Shown here: in pieces, positions 38,260-45,858 of the stretch
Layout of the letters: each line of letters begins with the position of its first letter
Numbering within the stretch: the first letter of the stretch is position 1
DNA from: Microbacterium marinilacus
GTDB taxonomy: Bacteria > Actinomycetota > Actinomycetes > Actinomycetales > Microbacteriaceae
DNA: 64,000 bases
Assembly (NCBI RefSeq): GCF_019753765.1
Contig: NZ_JAIJZW010000015.1
Coordinates: forward strand, 1-64,000
Reading direction: 5' to 3'
Notes under the pieces: model-generated
Told to the model about the DNA's origin: nothing
Seen by the model: only the letters and a program-made list of their open reading frames with translations
Databases searched by the model: none
Made by a program: the position numbers and the translations under genes

Positions 38260-39870
38260 TCACTCGGTCATCCGGATCGTGACGGGCTGGACGTAGTCGG
38301 TGATCTCGAAGGTCGCCTTCGACATGTAGGTCGGGCGGATGGTGCCGGTGAGGAGGAACGTGTGGAAGTTCTCCACGACGACCTTCTCCGCCTGCTTCCA
38401 GTAGTCGCACGCCTCGTCGGGGTCGGACGCGGAGGTCGCCTGGGCGGCGAGCTCGTTGTACTCCGGGTCGTCCGTGCCCATGAAGTTCAGGCCGCCGTCC
38501 TCCGGGGAGGCGCCGCCGTAGAACAGGTTCTGGGTCACCGGGCTGCCGACGCCGATCTGGATCCAGCCGGTGTCGTAGTCGAACGTCTCGTACAGGTACT
38601 CCGACCAGGCGGCGCCGTCCATCGCGATGAGGTTCGTCGTGATGCCCAGCTCCTCCCAGTCCTGCGCGACCAGCTCGGCGGCCGATGCGTGCGACGTCGA
38701 CGCGGCGTCGTAGATGAAGTTGATCTCGAGCGGCTCGCCGTCCTTCTCGCGCGCCCCGTCGGCGCCGGCGGTCCAGCCCGCCTCGTCGAGCAGCTCCGCC
38801 GCGCGCTCCGGGTCGGCCTCGGGCCGCTCCCAGACGGGCTCCTCGCTGAAGCACGTGAACGGTGCGTCCGTGATCCACGAGGTCAGCTCGACGGGACGTC
38901 CGCCCGAGACGACCTCCGCCACGTCGTCGTGTCCGTAGCCGAGGATGAGCGCCTCGCGGACCAGCGGGTCGTGGGTGGGGCGGTCCTCGCGCTCGTTGAA
39001 GAGCATCTGGCCGATCGGGTTGATCGTGCCGGCGAACTCGTAGCCGGAGGCGTCGAGGCGGTCCTGGTCGGGGCCCTCGACCGCGGCCGCGTTCAGCTCG
39101 CCCGAGAGCAGCAGGTTCGCACGGGTCGATGCGTCGGTGACGACGCTGACCTCGAGCCCGTCCGGGATGCCCTCGCTGTCGGACGTGAGGCCTCCCGGGC
39201 CCCACGTGTAGTCGTCGCGGGTCTCGAACACGTAGCGGTCGGCCTGCACGCCGGTGAGCGCGTAGAGGCCGGTGCCGTTGGACGCCTGCTCCAGGCTCGA
39301 CGGGTCCTCCAGGCCCGCCGGGGCGACCATCCAGATGTCTCCGATGATGGTCGCGAGGAACGGATCGGTCGCCTCCGCGGTGACCTCGAGCGTGGTGCCG
39401 CTGCCGCTGGCCTGCAGCCCGGCGGGCAGCACGTCCGAGAGGACCGAGACGTTGTCGGGGTCGGTGTGGTAGTTGATGCTCGCCGCGGCGGCCTCCGCGT
39501 CGAACGGCGTGCCGTCCTGGAACGTGACGTCGTCGCGCAGCTCGAACGTCACCGAGGTGCCGTCGTCGCCGACCTCCCACGACTCGGCGAGCCAGGGGGT
39601 CTCCTCGCCCGTCTCGTCGGTGTAGATGAGCGACTCGTACGAGTAGGTGATGACCTGGATCTCCTGCGGCTGGTTCGCGCTCATCGGGATGACGCTGCCG
39701 ACCTCGGGGAACACCGCGTGACGGAAGGTGCCGCCCGTGACGAGCCCGGCCTCGTTGCCGGATCCGTCCGAGCCGTCGCCGTCCGACGAGCCGCCGCTGC
39801 ACGCGGTGAGCACGAGGGCGCCCATGACGCCCAGGGCCGTCGCCGTCACCGCCTTCCTGCGAGTGATCAT
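38260..39870 (-). CDS. Peptide-type ABC importer substrate-binding lipoprotein (SBP family 5)
   Basis: This 536-aa lipoprotein has lipobox LTAC (Cys about 24) followed by a Gly/Ser/Asp linker. SBP_bac_5 motifs include ESLIYTDETGEETPWLAESWEV, LRDDVTFQDGTPFDAEAA and SNGTGLYALTGV. It binds the imported solute outside the membrane. The ATG overlaps the HyuA-type hydantoinase gene stop by 4 nt. Placing the catabolic enzyme genes before the binding protein is unusual and implies they are made at the same level. Confidence 0.91.
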   Translation of the reverse strand: MITRRKAVTATALGVMGALVLTACSGGSSDGDGSDGSGNEAGLVTGGTFRHAVFPEVGSVIPMSANQPQEIQVITYSYESLIYTDETGEETPWLAESWEVGDDGTSVTFELRDDVTFQDGTPFDAEAAAASINYHTDPDNVSVLSDVLPAGLQASGSGTTLEVTAEATDPFLATIIGDIWMVAPAGLEDPSSLEQASNGTGLYALTGVQADRYVFETRDDYTWGPGGLTSDSEGIPDGLEVSVVTDASTRANLLLSGELNAAAVEGPDQDRLDASGYEFAGTINPIGQMLFNEREDRPTHDPLVREALILGYGHDDVAEVVSGGRPVELTSWITDAPFTCFSEEPVWERPEADPERAAELLDEAGWTAGADGAREKDGEPLEINFIYDAASTSHASAAELVAQDWEELGITTNLIAMDGAAWSEYLYETFDYDTGWIQIGVGSPVTQNLFYGGASPEDGGLNFMGTDDPEYNELAAQATSASDPDEACDYWKQAEKVVVENFHTFLLTGTIRPTYMSKATFEITDYVQPVTIRMTE

Positions 39871-41471
39871 GATGTCTCTCTTTCGGGTTGGTGATGCAGT
39901 GATGGAGCCCGGCCGATGCTCGCGAGAGGACCGGCCGCCTTGACCGACACGCGCAGCGCCGGCTTGGTCGTGTAGGACACGGGGGTCTCCTGCACGTCGA
40001 CGACGTCGACGTGCAGCGGATCCGCCCCCGCCTGGATCGCCTTGTCGATGGCCGCCGCGGAGGCGGCCTCGATCGCCGCACCCCGGTCGGCGAGGTCCGC
40101 CAGCTGGTCGGCGCGTCCGCCCGCCAGCGCGATGGCGGCGCCGACGGCGTTCGCGACGCCGGCCTGCCCGGGGCGGTGCACGGCGCTCACGCCGGGCAGG
40201 TCGTCCGGCACGAGGAACCCGCCGCCGCCGACCACGACGAGCGGCAGCCCGCCGCGCCCGAGCGACATCCGCTCCACCGCGGCCTCGATGCGCTCGTGCG
40301 CCACGTCGAGCGCGGCGAGCAGCCCGCGCCGGGTGGCGGGGTCGAGCGGGGGCAGCGAGCGTCCGGGGATCTCGAGCTCGCCCGCCGCGACCGCCGCGTC
40401 CGTCAGCGTCGCCGTCGACCCGCCGAACAGCAGGGCCTCGGTGCCGAGCCGGTACCCGACGGAGTCGGCGATCGGCTCGCCCGCGACCGGGTCGACGATC
40501 GTGCCGCCGCCGATGCCGATGCTCAGCACGTCCGGCATGCGGAAGTTGGTGCGGACGCCGCCGATCTCGCGCGGCATGGTCGACTCGCGGGGGAAGCCGT
40601 CGACCAGCACGCCGAGGTCGCTGGTGGTGCCGCCCACGTCGACGACGATGGCGCCCTCGAGGCCCGACAGCGCCGCGGCTCCCCGGATCGAGTTCGCGGG
40701 CCCAGAGCCGATCGTCAGCACCGGGTAGCGGGCGGCGTACTCGACCGCCATGAGCGTGCCGTCGTTCTGGGCGAAGTACGTCTCGGCGTCGAGGCCCTCC
40801 TCGTCGACCGCCGTCAGCAGGGCGCGCGTGACGTCGCGGGCGACGCCGTGCAGCGAGGCGTTCAGCACCGTCGCGTTCTCGCGCTCCAGCAGGCCGAGCT
40901 CGCCGATGTCGTGGCTCAGCGAGACGGGCACGTCGACGCCGAGGTGGGCGTGGACGATCGCCTCCGCCTCCAGCTCCTGCTCGGGGAAGGAGGGGCTGAA
41001 GATGCTCGAGATCGCCACGGCCTCGATGCCGTCGAGGCCGTCGAGGTGCCGGCGGATCGCGTCGGGGTCGAGGCGGGCGATCGGATACCCGTCCACGAGG
41101 TGGCCGCCGGCGAGGATCGCCGATCCGGCCAGCGCCGCCTCGCGCAGGGTCTGCGGCCAGCCCACCAGGGGCGGGTACGCGGTCGACGCGGGGGCGCCGA
41201 ACCGCAGCACCGCGACGCGCGACAGGTCCCGGCGGCGCACGATCGCGTTGGTGGCGTGGGTCGTGCCGAGCATGATGCGCGACACCCGGTGGCGGTCGTC
41301 GCCGAGCTCGGCGAGCACCGCGACGAGGCTCGCGCGGATGCCGCCCGTCACGTCGGCCGTCGTCGGCTGCTTCGTCCAGGCGATCACCCGGCGGTCGGCG
41401 TCGAGCACGACGGCGTCGGTGTTGGTGCCGCCCACGTCGATGCCGACGGACAGGTCGCGGACGCCGGTCAT
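39867..41471 (-). CDS. Hydantoinase/oxoprolinase A-family protein (HyuA-like)
   Basis: This 534-aa protein has the ASKHA-type start SVGIDVGGTNTDAVVLD and GTTHATNAIVRRRDLSRVAVLRFG. Further motifs are SSIFSPSFPEQELEAE, VSLSHDIGELGLLERENATVLNAS, TIGSGPANSIRGAA, IVVDVGGTTSDLGVL and SIGIGGGTIV. These define the ATP-dependent HyuA side of hydantoinase/oxoprolinase enzymes, which open five-membered cyclic amides. No HyuB partner is adjacent; instead a DUF917 protein is coupled upstream by ATGA. The substrate is probably a hydantoin-, oxoproline- or thiohydantoin-like ring. Confidence 0.9.
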   Translation of the reverse strand: MTGVRDLSVGIDVGGTNTDAVVLDADRRVIAWTKQPTTADVTGGIRASLVAVLAELGDDRHRVSRIMLGTTHATNAIVRRRDLSRVAVLRFGAPASTAYPPLVGWPQTLREAALAGSAILAGGHLVDGYPIARLDPDAIRRHLDGLDGIEAVAISSIFSPSFPEQELEAEAIVHAHLGVDVPVSLSHDIGELGLLERENATVLNASLHGVARDVTRALLTAVDEEGLDAETYFAQNDGTLMAVEYAARYPVLTIGSGPANSIRGAAALSGLEGAIVVDVGGTTSDLGVLVDGFPRESTMPREIGGVRTNFRMPDVLSIGIGGGTIVDPVAGEPIADSVGYRLGTEALLFGGSTATLTDAAVAAGELEIPGRSLPPLDPATRRGLLAALDVAHERIEAAVERMSLGRGGLPLVVVGGGGFLVPDDLPGVSAVHRPGQAGVANAVGAAIALAGGRADQLADLADRGAAIEAASAAAIDKAIQAGADPLHVDVVDVQETPVSYTTKPALRVSVKAAGPLASIGRAPSLHHQPERETS

Positions 41472-42589
41472 CGGACCGTCTCCTTCACGGCGCCGAACGG
41501 CGCGTAGTCGATCTCGTAGCCGAACGCGCGGGGGCCGGTCAGCTCGAGGCCGCGCGGCGTGCGCCACAGGGGGTCGCACGCCCACGCGAGCACGGACACG
41601 CGCTGGCCGAACCGCAGCAGCTCGGTGGATATCGCCTCGCCCGTCTCGCTGTCGACGATGGTGATCAGGTCGGGCACGCTGACCAGCACCTGGCCGTCCT
41701 CGAGCACCACGAGGTTCTCGTTCTGGATCTCCACCCGCACCAGCCGGTCGCGGTCGGGGCCGACGCCGGCGATCGTCGCCGAGCCGCGGGTGAAGCCGCC
41801 CTCGTTGCGGCGCTCGACGTCGATGACCTTGCCGCTCACGAGCACGTCGCCGTCGAGCTCGTCGGCGAGGTCCTCTACGGGCGACGCGGAGCCGAGCAGC
41901 CGGCGTCCGACGGCGATCGCGCGGCTGACGGACCCCTCGATGACGGCGCCCGGCACGTCGCCCGCGGCGATGAAGCTGGCGCCGAGCGCGATCGCGCCGC
42001 TGGCGACGACGTTGGCGCGCACGTGCCGCTCGAGCCAGGCGCTGTCGACGGTGCGGAGCACGGAGACGTTGCCGACGACGTCGCTCATCACGATGGGACC
42101 GCGCGGCACGCCGGCGACGTTGGTGGACGTCATGGTGGCCTCGGGGAAGGCCCGGCCCATCGTGTCGGCGTCGAGCAGGGCGATGCCGAGCCGCGCCGCC
42201 CAGGCGGCGGGGCCGACGCCGTTGCTGCCGCCGATCTCGGTGGCCATCACCGCCGTCACCGGCCGCCCGGCGAGCTCCTCGATCTCGTCGCGCAGCGTCA
42301 GGGGCTGGTGGTCGGCGGGCAGCATCTCGATGCCGGCGAAGGGGGCGCCGACACCCGACATGGAGATCACGAGGTCGTCCTCGCCGAGGTCGGCGACCGT
42401 CAGCAGCGGCACCGGCCCGTGCTCGTCGAGCGCGTGCCGGGTCGCGAGCCGGACGGTGTGCACGGCCCCGCCGCCGCCCGTGCCGAAGATCGCGGCGCCG
42501 GCGGCGAGGGCCGGCACGTCGTCGGGCGTGACCGCGGCCGCCGTCCGTCGCGCGGCCGACGGGGCGGAGGGTGGTGCTTCGTGAGGCAT
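41468..42589 (-). CDS. DUF917-family protein (S-methyl thiohydantoin desulfurase-like)
   Basis: This 373-aa protein has the DUF917 pattern: AAIFGTGGGGAVHTV, VISMSGVGAPFAGIEML, VMATEIGGSNGVGPAAWAARLGIALLDADTMGRAFPE, and a C-terminal domain with VSVPDLITIVDSETGEAISTE and LRFGQRVSVLAWACDPLWRTPRGLE. The family regularly pairs with HyuA-like hydantoinases, as here. Activity on thiohydantoins has been proposed for some members. It is the first gene of the operon and divergent from a PucR-type regulator. Confidence 0.88.
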   Translation of the reverse strand: MPHEAPPSAPSAARRTAAAVTPDDVPALAAGAAIFGTGGGGAVHTVRLATRHALDEHGPVPLLTVADLGEDDLVISMSGVGAPFAGIEMLPADHQPLTLRDEIEELAGRPVTAVMATEIGGSNGVGPAAWAARLGIALLDADTMGRAFPEATMTSTNVAGVPRGPIVMSDVVGNVSVLRTVDSAWLERHVRANVVASGAIALGASFIAAGDVPGAVIEGSVSRAIAVGRRLLGSASPVEDLADELDGDVLVSGKVIDVERRNEGGFTRGSATIAGVGPDRDRLVRVEIQNENLVVLEDGQVLVSVPDLITIVDSETGEAISTELLRFGQRVSVLAWACDPLWRTPRGLELTGPRAFGYEIDYAPFGAVKETVR

Positions 42590-42623
42590 GCCTTGAGATT
42601 AGAGAGGCACCCGAAGGGCCTCA

Positions 42624-44144
42624 ATGTTCCACCAACACACTGTCTCTGTGCATACTGTGCTGGTGCCCCAATCCGATCTGCGCGAGCTTCTCGACGCCGC
42701 CAAGCACCTCGGCCTGACCCTGCGCGCGGGCCCGTACGTCGGCCCCGCCGTGCAGCGCGTCGTCATCTCGCCGATCGACGCGCTCTCGGCCGCGCCCGGC
42801 AGCCTCGTGCTCGCGACGACGCGGGAGGGCAACGCCCCCTCGCCGTACCAGGTGGACGTCGCGATCCGGCAGGCGATCGCCCGCGGCTTCAGCGGCCTGG
42901 TGTTCATCGGAGAGCTGGTCCTGGCCGAGACCGCGCGGGCCCTGGCCGAGCGGGCGGGCATGCGCGTGCTGACCTGCACCACCGGATCTCCGCCCGACAT
43001 CGCGATGGGCATCGACCGGATCGTCCGCGGCGACGCGGTCGGAGCGCTCGCCCGTGCCGAGTACGCGATCGACCGCGCGGGGGCCGTCGCCGAGCAGGGG
43101 CACGACGCCGAGCGGATCCTCGCCGAGGCGTCGGAGGCGCTCGGCCTGACGCTGTCGATCGAGCCGGGAGCGGGAACGCGATGGACCGACCCGGATGCGG
43201 TGTGCGTCGGCGAGACCCCGGTGGGACGGCTGCGTGCGGAGGGCACGGACGCCGCCGTCGCCCTCGCCGTGCCGGTGATCGCCTCGCTCGTGTCGCGCGC
43301 CATGCAGCGCGACCTGAGCGAGCGGTTCGCGCCGACCCAGTCCCGCGCCGACCTGATCGTCGAGCTGATCCTCGCCGACTCGTCGCGGGTCGACGCCTTC
43401 GCCGCCGACGCCGCGCGGCTCGGCCTGCCGCTGCAGCTCTCGCACGCGGTCGGCTGGCTGCGGGTGACGCACCGGGACGACCCGGCACAGCGTCCGCCGC
43501 GCACGATGTCGGCGGCGCTCGAGCTGTTCGCCCTGCAGCTCGTCGAGCCGCGCAGCGAGCTGTGGCACTTCGCGTCGATGCACGACGACCTCGTCGTCGT
43601 GTCCTCCGAGCCGCTCGGGGCCGGCGACCACCAGCGCCGCCTGCGCGAGGTCGGCGGCCAGCTCATCCATCACGTGTCGGAGCTCGGCGGCCAGGAGTGG
43701 GTGTGCACGCTAGGGCTCGGCACCCCGCAGCTCGGCGCATCGGGCTTGCGGCAGTCCGCCGCCGAGGCGCGCATCACGGTGGAGACCGCGATCGCGGGCG
43801 GGCGCAGCGGATCGATCGCCGCCACGGACGTGACCGGCCTGCGCCGCGTGCTCCTCGACTTCTACGCCTCGCCGCTCAGCCGCAAGCTGCTCGACGACGT
43901 GCTCGCGCCGCTCGACGCGCTCGGGCCCGAGCGGGCGGACGTCGCCGTGCGCACGCTGCAGGCCTACCTCGCGAACCGCAACTCGCTGGCACGGGCCGCC
44001 GAGGTGCTGAACCTGCATCCCAACGCCGTCAACTACCGCGTGCGCCGCGCCGAGCAGGCGCTGCAGCTCGACCTGTCCGACCCCGACCACCGCTTCGCCG
44101 TCGAGCTGGCCTGCCGCGTCCGCCTGCTCTCCACCCGCCGCTGA
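42624..44144 (+). CDS. PucR-family transcriptional regulator
   Basis: This 506-aa regulator has a PucR-like N-terminal domain (ELLDAAKHLGLTLRAGP, then VVISPIDALSAAPGSLVLATTREGNAP), a middle region, and a C-terminal PucR HTH (YLANRNSLARAAEVLNLHPNAVNYRVRRAEQAL, about 451-483). It is divergent from the DUF917 gene with only 34 bp between the starts, so it almost certainly controls that operon and itself. The ATG at 42624 has a GAAGG site. GTG at 42657 or 42663 is an alternative start that would leave a more normal intergenic space. Confidence 0.86.
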   Translation: MFHQHTVSVHTVLVPQSDLRELLDAAKHLGLTLRAGPYVGPAVQRVVISPIDALSAAPGSLVLATTREGNAPSPYQVDVAIRQAIARGFSGLVFIGELVLAETARALAERAGMRVLTCTTGSPPDIAMGIDRIVRGDAVGALARAEYAIDRAGAVAEQGHDAERILAEASEALGLTLSIEPGAGTRWTDPDAVCVGETPVGRLRAEGTDAAVALAVPVIASLVSRAMQRDLSERFAPTQSRADLIVELILADSSRVDAFAADAARLGLPLQLSHAVGWLRVTHRDDPAQRPPRTMSAALELFALQLVEPRSELWHFASMHDDLVVVSSEPLGAGDHQRRLREVGGQLIHHVSELGGQEWVCTLGLGTPQLGASGLRQSAAEARITVETAIAGGRSGSIAATDVTGLRRVLLDFYASPLSRKLLDDVLAPLDALGPERADVAVRTLQAYLANRNSLARAAEVLNLHPNAVNYRVRRAEQALQLDLSDPDHRFAVELACRVRLLSTRR

Positions 44145-44235
44145 GTGCCATCCGGCACTCGCGGGCGGCCTGTGAGTGCCATATGGCACTCACGCCCGGT
44201 CTGTGAGTGCCGAATGGAACTCGCGGGCGTCGAGG
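44143..44235. repeat. Three tandem 31-bp palindromic units between convergent genes
   Basis: Units start at 44143, 44174 and 44205, each beginning GAGTGCC and containing GGCACTC (GGAACTC in the third), then a GC-rich spacer. Unit 2 extends to a perfect 22-bp palindrome (44172-44193). Unit 1 includes the last two bases of the regulator's TGA stop. The array could terminate both converging transcripts. Its regular period is more like a REP-type intergenic element. Confidence 0.92.
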
Positions 44236-44248
44236 GCGGCGCCTCGCC

Positions 44249-44686
44249 TCAGCGCAGCACGGAGCTCAGCAGCAGGCTCGTCTCGCTGTTGACGACGCCG
44301 TCGATCGAGCGGATCCGGCCGAGCACGCGGTCGAAGTCGCCGAGGGAGGCCGCGCGCAGCTCGGCGACCAGGTCCCAGCCGCCGTTGGTCGAGTGCAGCG
44401 CCGTGATCTCCGTCAGCCCGCGCAGGCGCCGGATCACGGTGTCGGTGTCGCGCCCCTCGACCTCGATGAGCGAGATCGCCCGGATCTCCAGCGGATCCAC
44501 CTCGTCGCGCACGCGCACGGTGAAGCCCACGATGACCCCGGACGACACGAGGCGGTCGATCCGGCTGGTGACCGTGGCGCGCGTCACCTGCAGCTCGCGG
44601 GCGAGCACCGCGACCGGCGCGCGGCCGTCGGCGCGCAGCGCCGAGAGCAGCGCGCGATCCAGTTCGTCGAGCTTGATTCTGTCCAT
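44249..44686 (-). CDS. Lrp/AsnC-family transcriptional regulator
   Basis: This 145-aa protein has standard Lrp length. The HTH occupies residues 5-60 (IKLDELDRALLSALRADGRAPVAVLARELQVTRATVTSRIDRLVSSGVI). The RAM/AsnC ligand domain follows, with AISLIEVEGRDTDTV, LHSTNGGWDLVAEL and SETSLLLSSVL. It is divergent from an ornithine-cyclodeaminase-family gene 97 bp away and probably senses an amino acid to control it and itself. Confidence 0.92.
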   Translation of the reverse strand: MDRIKLDELDRALLSALRADGRAPVAVLARELQVTRATVTSRIDRLVSSGVIVGFTVRVRDEVDPLEIRAISLIEVEGRDTDTVIRRLRGLTEITALHSTNGGWDLVAELRAASLGDFDRVLGRIRSIDGVVNSETSLLLSSVLR

Positions 44687-44690
44687 GTGC

Positions 44691-44774
44691 TCACAATCAT
44701 AGAGCTAAGTGCTCAGTCAGACGACACAACATGGGCATGAGGATGATTGTCTGCGCATATCGCCCACTCATAAC
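44691..44774. promoter_or_regulatory. Divergent spacer with Lrp-type sites and a candidate promoter
   Basis: TCACAATCAT (44691-44700) is mirrored by ATGATTGT (44743-44750). TGCTCA occurs at 44688 and 44710, so several short sites are spaced over about 60 bp, as Lrp-family octamers prefer. On the plus strand TTGTCT (44747-44752) and CATAAC (44769-44774), 16 nt apart, are a weak -35/-10 pair for the cyclodeaminase gene. Confidence 0.4.
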
Positions 44775-44783
44775 GTGAGAGGA

Positions 44784-45812
44784 ATGACGGCTTTCGTTGG
44801 TGTGAAGAACATGGTGCGCTGGCTGGCGCGGAGCGGACCGGAGCGCGTGATCGCGGGCCTGGTCGACTACGTCGCGGACGACTTCGCCCGGTGGGAGCAG
44901 TTCGACAAGACCCCGCGCATCGCTAACCACACGCCGTTCGGCGTGATCGAGCTGATGCCGACCAGCGACCGCGAGACCTACGGGTTCAAGTACGTCAACG
45001 GGCATCCGTCGAACCCGGCGCGCGGCTACCAGACGGTCACCGCCTTCGGGGTGCTCGCCGACGTGCACAACGGCTACCCGACGTTCGTCGCCGAGATGAC
45101 CGTGCTGACGGCGCTGCGCACCGCCGCCACCTCCGCGCTCGCGGCGCGCACCCTCGCCCGTCCCGACTCGACGCGCATGGCGCTGATCGGCGCGGGCAGC
45201 CAGTCGGAGTTCCAGGCGCTCGCGATGCGCGGCGCCCTCGGCATCGAGGAGCTCTCCGTCTACGACATCGACCCCGATGCCATCGCCAAGTTCGTCCGCA
45301 ACCTCACGCCGCTCGGCTTCCGGATCACGGTGGCCGGCGATGCCGCGGAGGCGTGCGAGGGCGCTGACGTCGTCACCACCTGCACGGCGGACAAGGCGCT
45401 CGCGACGGTCCTGCGCGATGCGGATGTCGCGCCGGGCATGCACCTGAACGCGATCGGCGGCGACTGCCCCGGCAAGACCGAGCTCGAGCCGACCATCCTC
45501 GACCGCTCGAGCGTGTTCGTCGAGTACACGCCGCAGACGCGCATCGAGGGCGAGATCCAGGCCCGCGACCCCGAGTTCCCCGTCACCGAGCTGTGGGAGG
45601 TGCTGACCGGACGCGCCGCGGGACGCACGTCGACCGAGCAGATCACGCTGTTCGACTCGGTCGGCTTCGCGATCGAGGACGTCTCCGCGCTGCGCTATGT
45701 TCGCGATGCGGTCGCCGGGACGCCGTTCGTCGAGGACATCGACCTCGTCGCCGAGCCGGAGGACCCGAAGGACCTGTTCGGCATGTGCGACTCGCTCGTG
45801 CCGGTCGGATGA
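44784..45812 (+). CDS. Ornithine cyclodeaminase/mu-crystallin family protein
   Basis: This 342-aa NAD(P)-dependent enzyme has substrate-side motifs FKYVNGHPSNPARGYQTVTAFGVL and TALRTAATSALAARTLARPDS, the Rossmann motif MALIGAGSQSEFQALAM with VYDIDPDAI, and HLNAIGGDCPGKTEL. Family members convert ornithine to proline or act as ketimine or amino-acid dehydrogenases. GAGAGGA precedes the ATG at 44784, which I prefer over an in-frame ATG at 44709. It is divergent from an Lrp regulator, which supports an amino-acid substrate. Confidence 0.9.
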   Translation: MTAFVGVKNMVRWLARSGPERVIAGLVDYVADDFARWEQFDKTPRIANHTPFGVIELMPTSDRETYGFKYVNGHPSNPARGYQTVTAFGVLADVHNGYPTFVAEMTVLTALRTAATSALAARTLARPDSTRMALIGAGSQSEFQALAMRGALGIEELSVYDIDPDAIAKFVRNLTPLGFRITVAGDAAEACEGADVVTTCTADKALATVLRDADVAPGMHLNAIGGDCPGKTELEPTILDRSSVFVEYTPQTRIEGEIQARDPEFPVTELWEVLTGRAAGRTSTEQITLFDSVGFAIEDVSALRYVRDAVAGTPFVEDIDLVAEPEDPKDLFGMCDSLVPVG

Positions 45813-45858
45813 CCGCGCAGGCGGCCGGCACGCGGATTCCGAGACGAAAGGGCACCAC

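Noticed and set aside
44143-44235. CRISPR-like reading of the 31-bp units
   Set aside because: The units are contiguous palindromes without unique spacers, and no cas gene is nearby.
44709-44783. Upstream in-frame ATG for the cyclodeaminase
   Set aside because: It would run through the probable promoter and regulator sites and lacks a ribosome site. The ATG at 44784 has GAGAGGA.
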